From positions 19,937 to 83,936 of the forward strand of contig NZ_JACIGE010000016.1 of NCBI RefSeq assembly GCF_014197755.1: a stretch of DNA of 64,000 bases, read 5' to 3'. This document shows positions 1-9,794 of this stretch, one piece after another. The notes under the pieces were generated by a model that saw only the letters and a list, made by a program, of their open reading frames with translations, was not told the origin of the DNA and ran no database searches. Each line of letters starts with the position of its first letter. Position 1 is the stretch's first letter. Made by a program: the position numbers and the translations under genes. Source of the DNA: Rhodocyclus tenuis. GTDB lineage: Bacteria; Pseudomonadota; Gammaproteobacteria; Burkholderiales; Rhodocyclaceae.

Positions 1-50
1 AGGTGCTGGCGTGGGCGCGTCCCCTACTGCCGGCACAGACCTGTCGATAG
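1..50 (+). CDS. cmk: Cytidylate kinase, C-terminal end (partial)
   Basis: The reading frame entering from the left edge codes for the last 15 residues (VLAWARPLLPAQTCR) and stops with TAG at 48-50. The fragment is too short to identify on its own. The call rests on gene order: in betaproteobacteria cmk, which phosphorylates CMP and dCMP, commonly lies directly upstream of rpsA and ihfB, and an ending with an aliphatic-Trp-Ala-Arg stretch is compatible with it. The identification is therefore inference from context. Confidence 0.4.
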   Translation, partial: VLAWARPLLPAQTCR

Positions 51-149
51 CAAGGAACGCGTTCCGGAGCAGCTCCGCGGCAACACCGGACGGCTTGCGC
101 CTGTCGTCCGTTCAGGTGTCGTCCGTCTGACGCGCCGTGCTGTCGGAAT

Positions 150-169
150 CCCGCTGTTTGCGGGGTTTT
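150..169 (+). terminator. Weak hairpin with T-run ahead of rpsA
   Basis: CCCGC (150-154), loop TGTTT, GCGGG (160-164), then GTTTT. The stem has only 5 bp, so it may be a partial terminator after cmk or part of a structured rpsA leader. Upstream at 54-65 there is also a 12-base perfect palindrome, GGAACGCGTTCC. S1 represses its own translation in E. coli, so a folded leader would make sense here, but nothing in the sequence proves it. Confidence 0.35.
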
Positions 170-264
170 GATCGTCCGGCGCCCGTCTTTTCGAGCTTGC
201 CGACGAAGACGGTCGATCGTGTTCAATCCAACCCGCCAACGTGCGGTCAGGTCCCTCAATCCAA

Positions 265-1962
265 ATGTCTGCCAATCCCATCATGCAAGAAAGCTTTGCC
301 GCGCTTTTCGAAGAAAGCCTCACCCGCCAGGAAATGCGCCAGGGCGAAGTCATTACCGCCGAAGTCGTCCGTGTTGACCAGAACTTTGTCGTGGTCAATG
401 CCGGTCTGAAGTCGGAAAGCTACATCGATGTCGAAGAATTCCTGAACGATCAGGGCGAACTCGAAGTTGCCGCTGGCGATTTCGTCCAGGTCGCCATTGA
501 GCAGCTCGAAAACGGCTTTGGCGAAACGCGCCTGTCGCGCGATCGCGCCAAGCGTGTCGCTGCTTGGAATGCCCTTGAGCAGGCATTGAACGATGGTTCG
601 CTGGTTACCGGCGCCATCACCGGCAAGGTCAAGGGCGGTCTCACCGTCATGACGCACGGCGTACGCGCCTTCCTGCCCGGTTCGCTGGTCGACATGCGTC
701 CGGTCAAGGACACCACGCCGTACGAAGGCAAGACCTTCGAATTCAAGGTTATCAAGCTCGACCGCAAGCGTAACAACGTGGTCGTTTCCCGCCGTGCCGT
801 TCTCGAAGCGAGCGTCGGTGAAGAGCGCGAAGCGCTGCTGGCCAACCTCAAGGAAGGCAGCATCGTCAAGGGTATCGTCAAGAACATCACCGACTACGGC
901 GCGTTCGTCGACCTCGGAGGCATCGATGGTCTGCTGCACATCACCGATCTGGCCTGGCGTCGTGTTCGTCACCCGTCCGAAGTTCTGGCCGTCGGCGACG
1001 AAGTGCAAGCCAAGATTCTCAAGTTCGACCAAGAGAAGAACCGCGTTTCGCTCGGCTTGAAGCAGCTCGGCGAAGATCCGTGGGTCGGCATCTCGCGTCG
1101 TTACCCGCAAGGCACGCGTCTGTTCGGCAAGGTCACCAATCTGACCGACTACGGCGCGTTCGTCGAAATCGAGCAGGGCATCGAAGGTCTGGTGCACGTC
1201 TCGGAAATGGACTGGACCAACAAGAACGTCCATCCGTCGAAGGTCGTCCAGCTCGGCGACGAAGTCGAAGTGATGATCCTCGAAATCGACGAAGACCGTC
1301 GCCGTATCTCGCTCGGCATGAAGCAGTGCGCGGCGAATCCGTGGGACGACTTCTCGATGAACCACAAGAAGGGCGACAAGGTTCGCGGCGCGATCAAGTC
1401 GATCACCGACTTCGGCGTGTTCATCGGCCTGCCCGGCGGCATCGACGGTCTGGTGCACCTGTCCGACCTGTCGTGGTCTATCCCTGGCGAAGAAGCGATC
1501 CGCAACTTCAAGAAGGGTGACGAAGTCGAGGCCGTCGTTCTGGCGATCGACACCGACAAGGAACGCATCTCGCTGGGCATCAAGCAGCTCGAAGGCGATC
1601 CCTACACCAACTTCATCGCCACCCACGAGAAGAACACCATCGTTCGCGGCACGATCAAGTCGATCGACGCGCGCGGTGCCGTGATCAACCTCGACGGCGA
1701 CATGGACGGCTACCTGCGTGCGTCCGAAGCCTCGCGCGACCGTATCGACGACCTGCGTACGCTGTACAAGGAAGGCGATACGATCGAGGCGATGATCATC
1801 AACGTTGATCGCAAGTCGCGTTCGATCAATCTGTCGATCAAGGCCAAGGATCAGGCTGAACAGCACGAAGCGCTGCAGAAGTTCGCTTCGGACAGCAACC
1901 TGAACTCGGGCACGACGAATCTCGGCGCGCTGCTCAAGGCCAAGCTGAACAACCCGCAATAA
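265..1962 (+). CDS. rpsA: 30S ribosomal protein S1
   Basis: This protein of 565 residues has six S1 (OB-fold) RNA-binding repeats, visible as recurring [17 protein letters not shown]...GLLHIT/VHVS blocks, close to the 557 residues of E. coli S1. It holds mRNA on the 30S subunit and helps unfold structured leaders. I chose the ATG at 265 ([18 protein letters not shown]), although an ATG at 283 also fits the family N-terminus (MxSFAxLFEES). A frame extension to the GTG at 241 has no conserved sequence. No convincing Shine-Dalgarno precedes either ATG, as is usual for rpsA. It is followed 10 bases later by ihfB. Confidence 0.97.
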   Translation: MSANPIMQESFAALFEESLTRQEMRQGEVITAEVVRVDQNFVVVNAGLKSESYIDVEEFLNDQGELEVAAGDFVQVAIEQLENGFGETRLSRDRAKRVAAWNALEQALNDGSLVTGAITGKVKGGLTVMTHGVRAFLPGSLVDMRPVKDTTPYEGKTFEFKVIKLDRKRNNVVVSRRAVLEASVGEEREALLANLKEGSIVKGIVKNITDYGAFVDLGGIDGLLHITDLAWRRVRHPSEVLAVGDEVQAKILKFDQEKNRVSLGLKQLGEDPWVGISRRYPQGTRLFGKVTNLTDYGAFVEIEQGIEGLVHVSEMDWTNKNVHPSKVVQLGDEVEVMILEIDEDRRRISLGMKQCAANPWDDFSMNHKKGDKVRGAIKSITDFGVFIGLPGGIDGLVHLSDLSWSIPGEEAIRNFKKGDEVEAVVLAIDTDKERISLGIKQLEGDPYTNFIATHEKNTIVRGTIKSIDARGAVINLDGDMDGYLRASEASRDRIDDLRTLYKEGDTIEAMIINVDRKSRSINLSIKAKDQAEQHEALQKFASDSNLNSGTTNLGALLKAKLNNPQ

Positions 1963-1972
1963 GGCGATCAGC

Positions 1973-2257
1973 ATGACCAAATCCGAGCTGATCGCGCGGC
2001 TGGCTGAGCGCTTTCCTCAGCTGGTGGCGAAGGATGCTGATTTCGCGGTCAAGATGATTCTTGATGCGATGTCCGAGGCTCTGGCCAACGGTGATCGCAT
2101 CGAGATCCGCGGATTCGGCAGCTTCGCGTTGAACTACCGGCCGCCACGTGTCGGCCGCAACCCGAAGTCCGGCGACAAGGTGAGCGTTCCCGAAAAATGG
2201 GTGCCTCACTTCAAGGCCGGCAAGGAGTTGCGCGAGCGCGTCGACAGCGCGCTCTAA
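1973..2257 (+). CDS. ihfB: Integration host factor subunit beta
   Basis: This 94-residue DNA-bending protein of the HU/IHF family begins [17 protein letters not shown]. The arm region reads [22 protein letters not shown], with the conserved GRNPKSG segment and the intercalating proline. The length matches IHF-beta exactly. It pairs with IHF-alpha (gene not in the window) and assists sigma-54 promoters, recombination and nucleoid folding. It is cotranscribed with rpsA, 10 bases downstream, the standard betaproteobacterial arrangement. A strong terminator follows. Confidence 0.97.
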   Translation: MTKSELIARLAERFPQLVAKDADFAVKMILDAMSEALANGDRIEIRGFGSFALNYRPPRVGRNPKSGDKVSVPEKWVPHFKAGKELRERVDSAL

Positions 2258-2281
2258 GGGTTCCAGCTGTGGTAGATTCAG

Positions 2282-2313
2282 GGGCGGTGACGTGAGTCAC
2301 CGCCCTTTTTTTT
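2282..2313 (+). terminator. Strong intrinsic terminator after ihfB
   Basis: A perfect 10-bp stem GGGCGGTGAC / GTCACCGCCC (2282-2291 and 2296-2305) with a 4-base loop is followed by eight T residues (2306-2313). It ends one base before the first possible lapA start codon, so it also occupies the place where a lapA ribosome binding site would be. Confidence 0.9.
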
Positions 2314-2314
2314 C

Positions 2315-2608
2315 ATGAGCGAAAACGCCATGATGCGTGGCTTGCTGTGGGCGACGAGACTGTTCATCTTCCTCTTCCTGTTGGCGTTCGCGCTGAAGAA
2401 CAGCGATACCGTCAGCATTCGTTTCTTTTTCGATACGAACTGGCAGGCGCCGATGATCATCGTCGTTCTCGCCTTCTTCGCCGGCGGCGCCCTGCTCGGC
2501 ATTCTTTCCCTGCTTGGCATCGTCTATCGCATGCGGCGCGAGTTGGGGAGCTTGCGCCGCGACGCGTCCAGCCGTGCCGCGGCGGACATCCCATCCTCGC
2601 CTCTCTGA
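2315..2608 (+). CDS. lapA: Lipopolysaccharide assembly protein A (LapA, DUF1049)
   Basis: This 97-residue inner-membrane protein has two hydrophobic helices at about residues 11-30 and 46-70, a short periplasmic loop with the family-typical NSDTVSIRFFF segment, and a basic, helical cytoplasmic tail. LapA works with LapB, which controls LpxC stability and hence lipopolysaccharide synthesis. The start is uncertain. ATG 2315 lies one base after the ihfB terminator and lacks a Shine-Dalgarno, while ATGs at 2330 and 2333 would leave a 91-92 residue protein starting closer to the first helix. lapB follows after 7 bases. Confidence 0.85.
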   Translation: MSENAMMRGLLWATRLFIFLFLLAFALKNSDTVSIRFFFDTNWQAPMIIVVLAFFAGGALLGILSLLGIVYRMRRELGSLRRDASSRAAADIPSSPL

Positions 2609-2615
2609 TTGCGCA

Positions 2616-3785
2616 ATGATCGAATTCGAATACTGGCAGCTGCTGCTTTTTCCCCTGTTTTTCGGTCTTGGCTGGGCAGCCGCCCGAGTAGACATCCGTC
2701 ATCTGGTCAAGGAATCGCGCTCCTTGCCGCGCTCCTACTTCCAGGGACTCAATTTCCTGCTCAACGAACAGCCCGACCGGGCGATCGAAGCTTTTGTCGA
2801 TGCGGTGAAGGTTGATCCGCAGACGGTCGAACTGCATTTCGCACTGGGTGGGCTGTTCCGCCGCCGTGGCGAGACCGAACGTGCCATCCGCATGCACCAG
2901 AATCTGGTCGATCGCGAGGATCTGCCGCAGCATCTCAAACTGAAAGCGCTCGCCGAACTCGGCCAGGACTTTCTCAAGGCCGGTCTGCTCGACCGCGCAG
3001 AGGCGATTTTCGACAAGCTGCGTGGCACCGCCGAAGACGAGGACGCCAAGCGCAACCTGCTCGAGATATACCAGCTGGAGCGCGACTGGGAAAAGGCGAT
3101 CGCCATCGCCGCCGAATTGCCCGACGTCGCGTCGCAGAAGGAAATCGCCGAGTACTACTGTGAGCTGGCGGCGGCCGAGATGATGCGCTCGCATCGCGAT
3201 CTGGCGCGCCAGCACCTGCAGACGGCTTTGGAGCGCAATCGCAAATGCGTTCGCGCCAGCCTGCTGCAGGGCGACCTCGAAGCACAGGCAGGCAATGACC
3301 TGCTGGCCATCGACTGGTGGCAACGCATCGAGCAGCAGGATCCCGTCTATCTGGCGCTGGTGGCGCAACGCCTGCTCGACGCCTATCGCCGGCTCGACCG
3401 GCGCGACGAGGGTCTGCAGCTCCTGCGCGGCTACCTCGAACGTTATCCCTCGCTCGATCTGCTCGATGTCGTCTTTCAACTGGTACTGGAGAGCGACGGC
3501 GCTGACGCGGCGTACCGGCTGGTGCGCGACGAACTCAAGCGCAATCCGACGCTGCTCGGTTTTGACAAGCTGCTGGAAGCGCGACTGCTGGTCGCGCCGC
3601 CGGAAACGCGCGCCGATCTCGATCTCGCCAAGGGCATCGTGCAGGGCTACACGCGCCGTCTGGCGCGCTATCAATGCGATAATTGCGGCTTCAAGGCGCG
3701 CCAGTTCTATTGGCGCTGTCCGGCTTGCGGTGGCTGGGAAACCTACCCGCCGAAGCGCACCGAAGAATTCGATCTGACCCCCTAG
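2616..3785 (+). CDS. lapB: Lipopolysaccharide assembly protein B (LapB/YciM)
   Basis: 389 residues, the same length as E. coli LapB. An N-terminal membrane anchor (about residues 5-24, [20 protein letters not shown]) precedes TPR repeats over roughly residues 35-320, and a C-terminal rubredoxin-like zinc knuckle carries Cys354/357 and Cys368/371. LapB scaffolds FtsH-dependent degradation of LpxC and so balances lipopolysaccharide against phospholipid. The start ATG 2616 ([10 protein letters not shown]) matches family alignments; the frame is open further upstream, but that stretch lies inside lapA. It sits in an LPS-themed operon with lapA, ugd, rfaE1 and hldD. Confidence 0.95.
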   Translation: MIEFEYWQLLLFPLFFGLGWAAARVDIRHLVKESRSLPRSYFQGLNFLLNEQPDRAIEAFVDAVKVDPQTVELHFALGGLFRRRGETERAIRMHQNLVDREDLPQHLKLKALAELGQDFLKAGLLDRAEAIFDKLRGTAEDEDAKRNLLEIYQLERDWEKAIAIAAELPDVASQKEIAEYYCELAAAEMMRSHRDLARQHLQTALERNRKCVRASLLQGDLEAQAGNDLLAIDWWQRIEQQDPVYLALVAQRLLDAYRRLDRRDEGLQLLRGYLERYPSLDLLDVVFQLVLESDGADAAYRLVRDELKRNPTLLGFDKLLEARLLVAPPETRADLDLAKGIVQGYTRRLARYQCDNCGFKARQFYWRCPACGGWETYPPKRTEEFDLTP

Positions 3786-3793
3786 GAGCAATC

Positions 3794-5119
3794 TTGAAAG
3801 TCACCGTAGTTGGCACCGGCTATGTTGGTCTGGTGAGCGGCGCCTGCCTCGCTGAAGTTGGCAACGATGTCCTCTGTCTCGACGTCGATCCGGCAAAAAT
3901 CCGCATCCTCAAGGAAGGCGGCATTCCGATTTTCGAGCCGGGGCTGCTCGAAATGGTCCGCCGCAACGTCGCGGCGGGGCGCCTGCGCTTCACCACCGAC
4001 GTAGCCGAATCCGTGGCGCATGGCACGATCCAGTTCATCGCCGTCGGCACGCCGCCGGACGAGGATGGTTCCGCCGATCTGCAGTACGTGACTGCCGCCG
4101 CGCGCGCGATCGGCCGGCACATGGACGAATACAAGGTCATCGTCGACAAGTCGACGGTGCCGGTCGGTACCGCCGACAAGGTGCGGGCGGCGGTTGTCGA
4201 CGAACTGGCCAAGCGCGGCCTGCGCGGCGATTTCTCGGTCGTTTCCAATCCTGAGTTCCTCAAGGAAGGTGCTGCCGTTGATGACTTCATGCGCCCCGAC
4301 CGCATCGTCGTCGGCGCTGACGAAGCGCGCGCGATCGAACTGATGCGCGCCTTGTACGCGCCGTTCCAGCGCAACCACGAACGCCTGATCATCATGGACG
4401 TGCGCTCGGCCGAACTGACCAAGTACGCGGCCAACGCCATGCTGGCGACGCGTATCAGCTTCATGAACGAGCTCGCCAACCTCGCCGAAAAGCTCGGTGC
4501 CGATATCGAAATGGTGCGCCAGGGAATCGGCTCCGACCCGCGCATCGGCTACCACTTTCTCTATCCCGGCTGCGGCTACGGTGGCTCCTGCTTCCCCAAG
4601 GATGTGCAGGCGCTGCAGCGCACGGCGCGTCTCGACGCAGGCATCGAACTGAAAGTGCTGAACGCCGTCGAGGAAGCCAACGACGAGCAGAAGCGCGTGT
4701 TGACGCGAAAGGTCAAGGCACGTTTCGGCGACGACCTCTCCGGTCGGCGTTTCGCGATCTGGGGGCTGGCGTTCAAGCCGAACACCGACGACATGCGCGA
4801 GGCGCCGAGCCGCCAGCTGATCGCCGACCTGTTCGCTGCCGGTGCCGTGGTTTCCGCCTACGATCCGGTCGCCATGCACGAAGCGCAGCGCATCTTCGCC
4901 GGTGAAACGCGCCTGAACTTCACGGAAAGCCCGCTCGATGCGCTCGACGGTGCCGACGCGCTGATCATCGTCACCGAGTGGAAGGAATTCCGCAGCCCGG
5001 ATTTCGCGGTGGTCAAGGAGCGCCTGAAGCAGGCGCTGATCTTCGACGGCCGTAATCTCTACGAACCGAAACTGCCGCGCAGTTTCGGCATCGAGTATCA
5101 CGCGATCGGACGTCTCTGA
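3794..5119 (+). CDS. ugd: UDP-glucose 6-dehydrogenase
   Basis: This enzyme of 441 residues oxidises UDP-glucose to UDP-glucuronate with NAD+, feeding polysaccharide and LPS sugars. The N-terminal Rossmann motif VVGTGYVGL lies at residues 5-13, and the catalytic cysteine is Cys266 in GGSCFPKD. The start is TTG 3794 ([12 protein letters not shown]), supported by AGGAG at 3785-3789 just after the lapB stop and by the family N-terminus; the frame is open further upstream, but only through the lapB coding region. It shares one base with the next gene (TGATG). Confidence 0.95.
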   Translation: MKVTVVGTGYVGLVSGACLAEVGNDVLCLDVDPAKIRILKEGGIPIFEPGLLEMVRRNVAAGRLRFTTDVAESVAHGTIQFIAVGTPPDEDGSADLQYVTAAARAIGRHMDEYKVIVDKSTVPVGTADKVRAAVVDELAKRGLRGDFSVVSNPEFLKEGAAVDDFMRPDRIVVGADEARAIELMRALYAPFQRNHERLIIMDVRSAELTKYAANAMLATRISFMNELANLAEKLGADIEMVRQGIGSDPRIGYHFLYPGCGYGGSCFPKDVQALQRTARLDAGIELKVLNAVEEANDEQKRVLTRKVKARFGDDLSGRRFAIWGLAFKPNTDDMREAPSRQLIADLFAAGAVVSAYDPVAMHEAQRIFAGETRLNFTESPLDALDGADALIIVTEWKEFRSPDFAVVKERLKQALIFDGRNLYEPKLPRSFGIEYHAIGRL

Positions 5120-6063
5120 TGCAGTTGCCTGATTTTTCCGCCGCGCGACTGCTCGTCGTCGGCGATGTGATGCTCGATCGTTACTGGTTTGGCGAGGTTT
5201 CACGAATTTCGCCGGAAGCGCCGGTGCCGGTGGTCAAGGTGGAGCGCAGCGAAGAACGTCCCGGTGGTGCCGCCAACGTTGCCCGCAACGCGGCGGCACT
5301 TGGCGCGCGCGTCGGACTGCTGTCGGTCGTCGGCGACGACGAGCCCGGACAGACGCTTGGCCGCATGATGCGCGAGGGCGGCATCGACGCCGGCCTGCAC
5401 ATCGATCGCGAGATCAGCACCACGGTCAAGCTGCGCGTCATCGGGCGCCAGCAGCAACTGCTGCGCATCGATTTCGAGACGGCGCCGTCGCACGAGACGC
5501 TGCGCGCCAAGCTTGCCGAATACACGCGGCGCCTGCCCGACTGCGACGTCGTTGCGCTCTCCGACTACGGCAAAGGCGGTCTGGTCCATATCGAGGAAAT
5601 GATCCGTCTGGCGCGCGCCGCCGGCAAGAAGGTGCTGGTCGACCCGAAGGGCGACGACTATTCGCGCTACGCCGGGGCAACGCTGATCACGCCGAATCGC
5701 GGCGAGTTGCGCGAAGTCGTCGGACGCTGGAAGGACGAGGACGATCTGCGTCGGCGTGCCGAGGCACTGCGCGCCGAACTTGGCCTCGAAGCGCTGCTGG
5801 TGACGCGCAGTGAAGAGGGGATGACGCTGTTCCATGCCGGTGGGGTGATCCACCAGGGGGCGGTGGCGCGCGAGGTTTATGATGTTTCAGGTGCCGGCGA
5901 CACCGTCGTGGCAACGCTGTCGGTGATGCTGGCACAGGGCGCCGGCTGGGCCGAAGCGATTCACGCCGCCAACGTGGCTGCCGGTGTGGTTGTCGGCAAG
6001 CTGGGCACTGCCACCGTGTCGCGCGCCGAACTGGCTGGCGCACTCGAAGCTGCACCGATTTAA
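5119..6063 (+). CDS. rfaE1: D-glycero-beta-D-manno-heptose-7-phosphate kinase
   Basis: This PfkB/ribokinase-family protein of 314 residues contains the GGAANVARN substrate motif near residue 50 and the DVSGAGDT anion-hole/catalytic motif at 255-262, with Asp261 as catalytic base. It is the kinase half of HldE as a free-standing protein. The adenylyltransferase half is not fused and is not elsewhere in the window. It phosphorylates heptose 7-phosphate for LPS inner-core heptose. Its ATG overlaps the ugd stop by one base, and hldD follows after 9 bases, so the LPS context is consistent. Confidence 0.92.
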   Translation: MQLPDFSAARLLVVGDVMLDRYWFGEVSRISPEAPVPVVKVERSEERPGGAANVARNAAALGARVGLLSVVGDDEPGQTLGRMMREGGIDAGLHIDREISTTVKLRVIGRQQQLLRIDFETAPSHETLRAKLAEYTRRLPDCDVVALSDYGKGGLVHIEEMIRLARAAGKKVLVDPKGDDYSRYAGATLITPNRGELREVVGRWKDEDDLRRRAEALRAELGLEALLVTRSEEGMTLFHAGGVIHQGAVAREVYDVSGAGDTVVATLSVMLAQGAGWAEAIHAANVAAGVVVGKLGTATVSRAELAGALEAAPI

Positions 6064-6072
6064 GGAATTTGC

Positions 6073-7068
6073 ATGTACACCATCGTTACCGGCGCCGCCG
6101 GCTTCATCGGCTCGAATATCGTTCGCGCGCTCAACAAGCGTGGCGAGAAGAACATCATCGCCGTCGATAACCTGACGCGCGCCGACAAGTTCAAGAATCT
6201 GGTCGATTGCGAAATCGCCGACTACATCGACAAGCAGGAATTCATCGAGCGCCTGCTCGCCGGCGATTTTGACGGCGACGTCGAGGCCATCCTGCACGAA
6301 GGCGCCTGCTCCGATACGATGGAGAGCGACGGCCGCTACATGATGGAAAACAACTACCGCTACTCGGTGCAGCTGCTCGACTGGTGCCTCGATCAGGAAG
6401 TGCAGTTGCTCTACGCGTCGAGCGCGGCAACCTACGGCGGTGGCGGCGTTTTCCGCGAGGATCGCGCCTGCGAGTCGCCGCTCAACGTCTATGGCTATTC
6501 GAAGTTCCTGTTCGACCAGATCGTTCGCCGGCGTTTGCCGGACGCTTCCTCGCAGGTGGTCGGCTTCCGCTACTTCAACGTCTACGGGCCGGGCGAAACG
6601 CACAAGGGGCGCATGGCCTCGGTGGCTTTCCACCATTTCAACCAGTTCCGTAGCGAGGGTCGCGTGCGCCTGTTCGAGGGCTGCGACGGTTACGCCAATG
6701 GCGCGCAGCAGCGAGACTTCATTCACGTCGACGACGTCGTCGCGGTCAATCTGTGGTTCCTCGACCATCCGCGCAAGTCGGGAATCTTCAACCTCGGCAC
6801 CGGCCGGGCGCAGAGCTTCAACGACGTCGCCGTCGCCGGCGTCAATGCGCAGCGCGCGCGTGCCGGCGAAGCGGCTTTGCCGCTGGCTGATCTGGTCGGG
6901 CACGGACTGATCGAGTACATCGCCTTCCCCGACGCGCTCAAGGGCAAGTACCAGAGCTTCACGCAGGCCGACCAGACGCGTTTGCGCGAGGCCGGTTACG
7001 ACGCGCCTTTCATGACGGTCGAGGAGGGCGTCGGCAAGTACGTCGAATGGCTGCATGAGCATGTATAA
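6073..7068 (+). CDS. hldD: ADP-L-glycero-D-manno-heptose-6-epimerase
   Basis: This short-chain dehydrogenase/epimerase of 331 residues has the NAD(P)-binding motif [10 protein letters not shown] at residues 6-15 and the catalytic Tyr140-x3-Lys144 (VYGYSK). It interconverts ADP-heptose epimers, the last step before heptose transfer to lipid A-Kdo. AAGGA at 6063-6067 precedes the ATG. It lies immediately downstream of rfaE1, and the cysM reading frame begins inside its last five codons. Confidence 0.95.
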   Translation: MYTIVTGAAGFIGSNIVRALNKRGEKNIIAVDNLTRADKFKNLVDCEIADYIDKQEFIERLLAGDFDGDVEAILHEGACSDTMESDGRYMMENNYRYSVQLLDWCLDQEVQLLYASSAATYGGGGVFREDRACESPLNVYGYSKFLFDQIVRRRLPDASSQVVGFRYFNVYGPGETHKGRMASVAFHHFNQFRSEGRVRLFEGCDGYANGAQQRDFIHVDDVVAVNLWFLDHPRKSGIFNLGTGRAQSFNDVAVAGVNAQRARAGEAALPLADLVGHGLIEYIAFPDALKGKYQSFTQADQTRLREAGYDAPFMTVEEGVGKYVEWLHEHV

Positions 7069-7960
7069 GACACTCGCCGAATACGTCGGCGGCACACCGC
7101 TGGTCCGTCTGCAACGCTTGCCCGGAGCGCTGGCTGCGGCGCGCGGCAACGTGCTGCTGGCCAAGCTCGAAGGCGACAACCCGGCCGGCTCGGTAAAGGA
7201 CCGGCCGGCGCTGTCGATGATCATGCGCGCCGAAGCGCGCGGCGACATCCGCCCCGGCGACACGCTGATCGAGGCGACTTCGGGTAACACCGGCATCGCG
7301 CTGGCGATGGCGGCGGCCATTCGCGGTTACCGCATGGTGCTGGTGATGCCGGAAAACCAGAGCGTCGAGCGCCGGCAGACGATGCGCGCCTATGGCGCCG
7401 AACTGGTGCTGACGCCGCGTGATGGCGGCATGGAACTGGCTCGCGACGTAGCGCAGCGGCTGCGCGAGGAGCGGCACGGCGTGATCCTCGACCAGTTTGC
7501 CAACCCGGACAATCCGCTCGCGCACTACGAAGGTACGGGCCCCGAGATCTGGCAGCAGAGCGAAGGCCGCGTCACGCATTTCGTCAGCAGCATGGGAACG
7601 ACGGGAACGATCATGGGCGTTTCCCGCTATCTCAAGGAACAGAATCCCGCCGTCTGCATCGTCGGCTGCCAGCCCGAAGACGGTTCGCAGATTCCTGGCA
7701 TCCGCAAATGGCCGGAGGCTTATTTGCCGAAGATTTTCGAGCGTTCGCGGATCGACCGGATCGAGTCGGTGAGTCAGGCCGATGCCGAAGAAACAACGCG
7801 GCGTCTGGCGCGCGAGGAAGGCATCTTCGCCGGCGTCTCGTCGGGCGGCGCGCTGGCGGTGGCGCTGCGACTCGCTGCCGAGCTGGAAAACGCGACCATC
7901 GTCAGCATCATCTGCGACCGCGGTGACCGCTACCTGTCGACCGGTGTATTCCCTGCCTGA
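7055..7960 (+). CDS. cysM: Cysteine synthase B (O-acetylserine sulfhydrylase B)
   Basis: This PLP enzyme of 301 residues has the internal aldimine lysine Lys48 in GSVKDRP, the TSGNTG substrate loop at residues 75-80, and the C-terminal SSGGAL and [10 protein letters not shown] segments typical of CysM. It makes cysteine from O-acetylserine and sulfide or thiosulfate. The start overlaps hldD by 14 bases. A second in-frame ATG two codons later ([10 protein letters not shown]) would also do. Cotranscription with heptose genes is common in betaproteobacteria. Confidence 0.94.
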   Translation: MSMYKTLAEYVGGTPLVRLQRLPGALAAARGNVLLAKLEGDNPAGSVKDRPALSMIMRAEARGDIRPGDTLIEATSGNTGIALAMAAAIRGYRMVLVMPENQSVERRQTMRAYGAELVLTPRDGGMELARDVAQRLREERHGVILDQFANPDNPLAHYEGTGPEIWQQSEGRVTHFVSSMGTTGTIMGVSRYLKEQNPAVCIVGCQPEDGSQIPGIRKWPEAYLPKIFERSRIDRIESVSQADAEETTRRLAREEGIFAGVSSGGALAVALRLAAELENATIVSIICDRGDRYLSTGVFPA

Positions 7961-7973
7961 GCCGTTTGTTGCC

Positions 7974-8768
7974 ATGAAGCCAGTTCTCGTCTTCGACATC
8001 GAAACAATTCCCGACGTCGCCGGTCTGCGGCGGCTGCACGGGCTCGATGCAACGCTCTCGGATATCGAGGTCGCCGAACTCGCCTTCCAGCAGCGCCGCG
8101 TGCAGAACGGTACCGATTTTCTGCCCTTGCATCTGCAGCGCATCGTCGTCATCTCCTGCGTGCTACGCGCCGGACGCGATTTCCGCGTCTGGTCGCTGGC
8201 CGAGCCCGAGCAGGGCGAAGGCGAGATCATCCAGCGCTTTTTCGACGGGATCGAGAAGTTCACGCCGCAGATCGTTTCCTGGAACGGCGGCGGCTTCGAT
8301 CTGCCGGTACTGCACTACCGCGGGCTGATTCACGGCGTCGCCGCGCAGCGTTACTGGGATCTCGGCGACGGCGATTACGCCGACAGCCGCGACTTCAAGT
8401 ACAACAATTACATCAGCCGCTACCACACGCGCCATCTCGATCTGATGGACCTGCTGGCGATGTACCAGCCGCGCGCCAGCGCACCGCTCGACGATCTGGC
8501 CAAGCTGATCGGTTTCCCCGGCAAGCTCGGCATGGACGGCAGCAAGGTGTGGGAAGCGTGGTGCGAAGGGCGTAGTGCCGAAATCCGCGACTACTGCGAA
8601 ACCGACGTTGTCAATACCTATCTCGTGTCGACGCGCTTCCGTCTGATGCGCGGCGAACTGTCGCGCGCGGAATACGATGCCGAAGTGGCTTTCGTGCGCA
8701 GCGAACTGGCGCGTCTCGACAAGGCGCACTGGCGTGAGTATCTATCCGCCTGGGGCGATGCAGACTAG
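7974..8768 (+). CDS. PolB-like 3'-5' exonuclease (DNA_pol_B_exo2 family)
   Basis: This protein of 264 residues has a DEDDy exonuclease core: ExoI DIET (Asp8, Glu10), ExoII N-x3-FD (Asn104 to Asp109), ExoIII Tyr207-x3-Asp211. It corresponds to the family described as predicted exonucleases related to the proofreading domain of DNA polymerase B, without a polymerase domain. The substrate is unknown. The start ATG 7974 (MKPVLVFDIETIP) places the first motif where the family has it; the longer frame upstream lies within cysM. It begins 13 bases after the cysM stop, probably the last gene of the run. Confidence 0.85.
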   Translation: MKPVLVFDIETIPDVAGLRRLHGLDATLSDIEVAELAFQQRRVQNGTDFLPLHLQRIVVISCVLRAGRDFRVWSLAEPEQGEGEIIQRFFDGIEKFTPQIVSWNGGGFDLPVLHYRGLIHGVAAQRYWDLGDGDYADSRDFKYNNYISRYHTRHLDLMDLLAMYQPRASAPLDDLAKLIGFPGKLGMDGSKVWEAWCEGRSAEIRDYCETDVVNTYLVSTRFRLMRGELSRAEYDAEVAFVRSELARLDKAHWREYLSAWGDAD

Positions 8769-8884
8769 GGCAGCATAAGTCGAAGGCTCGCCTTCAGTTG
8801 CTGGCGCCAGCCCGACGTCGCTGCAGCATTCCTTTCCCAGGTTGCGGGGATTTCAGGCAGCCGCTTGGCCGTTGGCGCGGGGAC

Positions 8885-9784
8885 TCAGAACTCTCGCTGC
8901 CAGACCCACGGCAAAGCCGCAAGCGCGGCGAAAAAGACCAGAAGATGGAAGATCGCCCAGTACAGGTAGCGCCGGGCGATGCCTTTCGGATCAAGGTTGG
9001 CAACCAGATGAAGCTTTCCGTCCGCCGGTCGGCCGAGCAGGTGGATGTCGGCCGCCGCACGCAGTTCGACTTGGCGCCTGGACACCTCTCGCCGCGCCGC
9101 CTGACGCGCCAGTTTCCACTCCTGCATGCTCAGTTCGCCGTCGCCGTCCAGATCAAAGCGGCTGACCAGGGTCTTCTGATCCTCTTTCCAATCGGCGAGA
9201 AGCGCGCGCGTATCGTTGGCGGCATCGAGTTCAAGGGCAGCGCCGCCGATCGTCCGGAATTCGCCGATGGCGTAGATCGGGTCGCCGATCTGCAAGGTCC
9301 ATTCGCTGTGACGCCGACTGCCGATCGTCCGCACTTCCTTGTGCCGCGACATGATTTCGGCGCGCTCAGGGTCGATGACGCATTCGCCGCTGTCATCATC
9401 AAGAAGGAAGGACGATTTGCTTTCGCCGCGTTCGACCGTGCGCCATTTGCCGTCGTGGTCCTTCGTTTCAATCTGGAAGCGGTACCAGAGACAGGGAAAT
9501 CCCGTCAGCGGCGAAAACAGCGGTGTCCCATCAAGCGCCTTGCCCCTGCCGCCCAGTTCGACATAGCCTTGCGCCGCGGAGGCGATGCGTGAAGTCGGCG
9601 TATCAGTGATCGTCCGTCGGCGACGTACTGCCGACAGCCACGCGAACAGGCTCAGCAAGGCCAGCAGGGCAAGGCAGATCAGCCAGCCCTCGCGCGACTC
9701 GATCTCGATGCCGAAGACGAGGATGACGAGTTGCGCGCCGGAGGTGACGAACTGGCCGTACTCGCGCTGCCAGCGGACCATCAT
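8885..9784 (-). CDS. GIDE-domain membrane protein with an EF-hand
   Basis: This protein of 299 residues has hydrophobic helices near residues 35-55 and 263-285. The region between resembles the GIDE domain (family PF12483, named after a mitochondrial E3 ligase), with the pattern SPLTGFPCLWYRFQIE and SFLLDDDSGECVIDPERAEI. Residues 211-223 (DLDGDGELSMQEW) form a textbook EF-hand calcium loop, D-x-D-x-D-G-x-L-x-x-x-E. Bacterial GIDE proteins often neighbour LemA, as here: lemA ends 10 bases upstream on the same strand. The biochemical role is not known, and there is no RING domain. Confidence 0.75.
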   Translation of the reverse strand: MMVRWQREYGQFVTSGAQLVILVFGIEIESREGWLICLALLALLSLFAWLSAVRRRRTITDTPTSRIASAAQGYVELGGRGKALDGTPLFSPLTGFPCLWYRFQIETKDHDGKWRTVERGESKSSFLLDDDSGECVIDPERAEIMSRHKEVRTIGSRRHSEWTLQIGDPIYAIGEFRTIGGAALELDAANDTRALLADWKEDQKTLVSRFDLDGDGELSMQEWKLARQAARREVSRRQVELRAAADIHLLGRPADGKLHLVANLDPKGIARRYLYWAIFHLLVFFAALAALPWVWQREF

Positions 9785-9794
9785 CGCCCGGGGT

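Noticed and set aside
256..1980. 574-codon open frame on the minus strand opposite rpsA
   Set aside because: A shadow of the GC-rich coding strand; no similarity and wrong strand for the obvious S1 gene.
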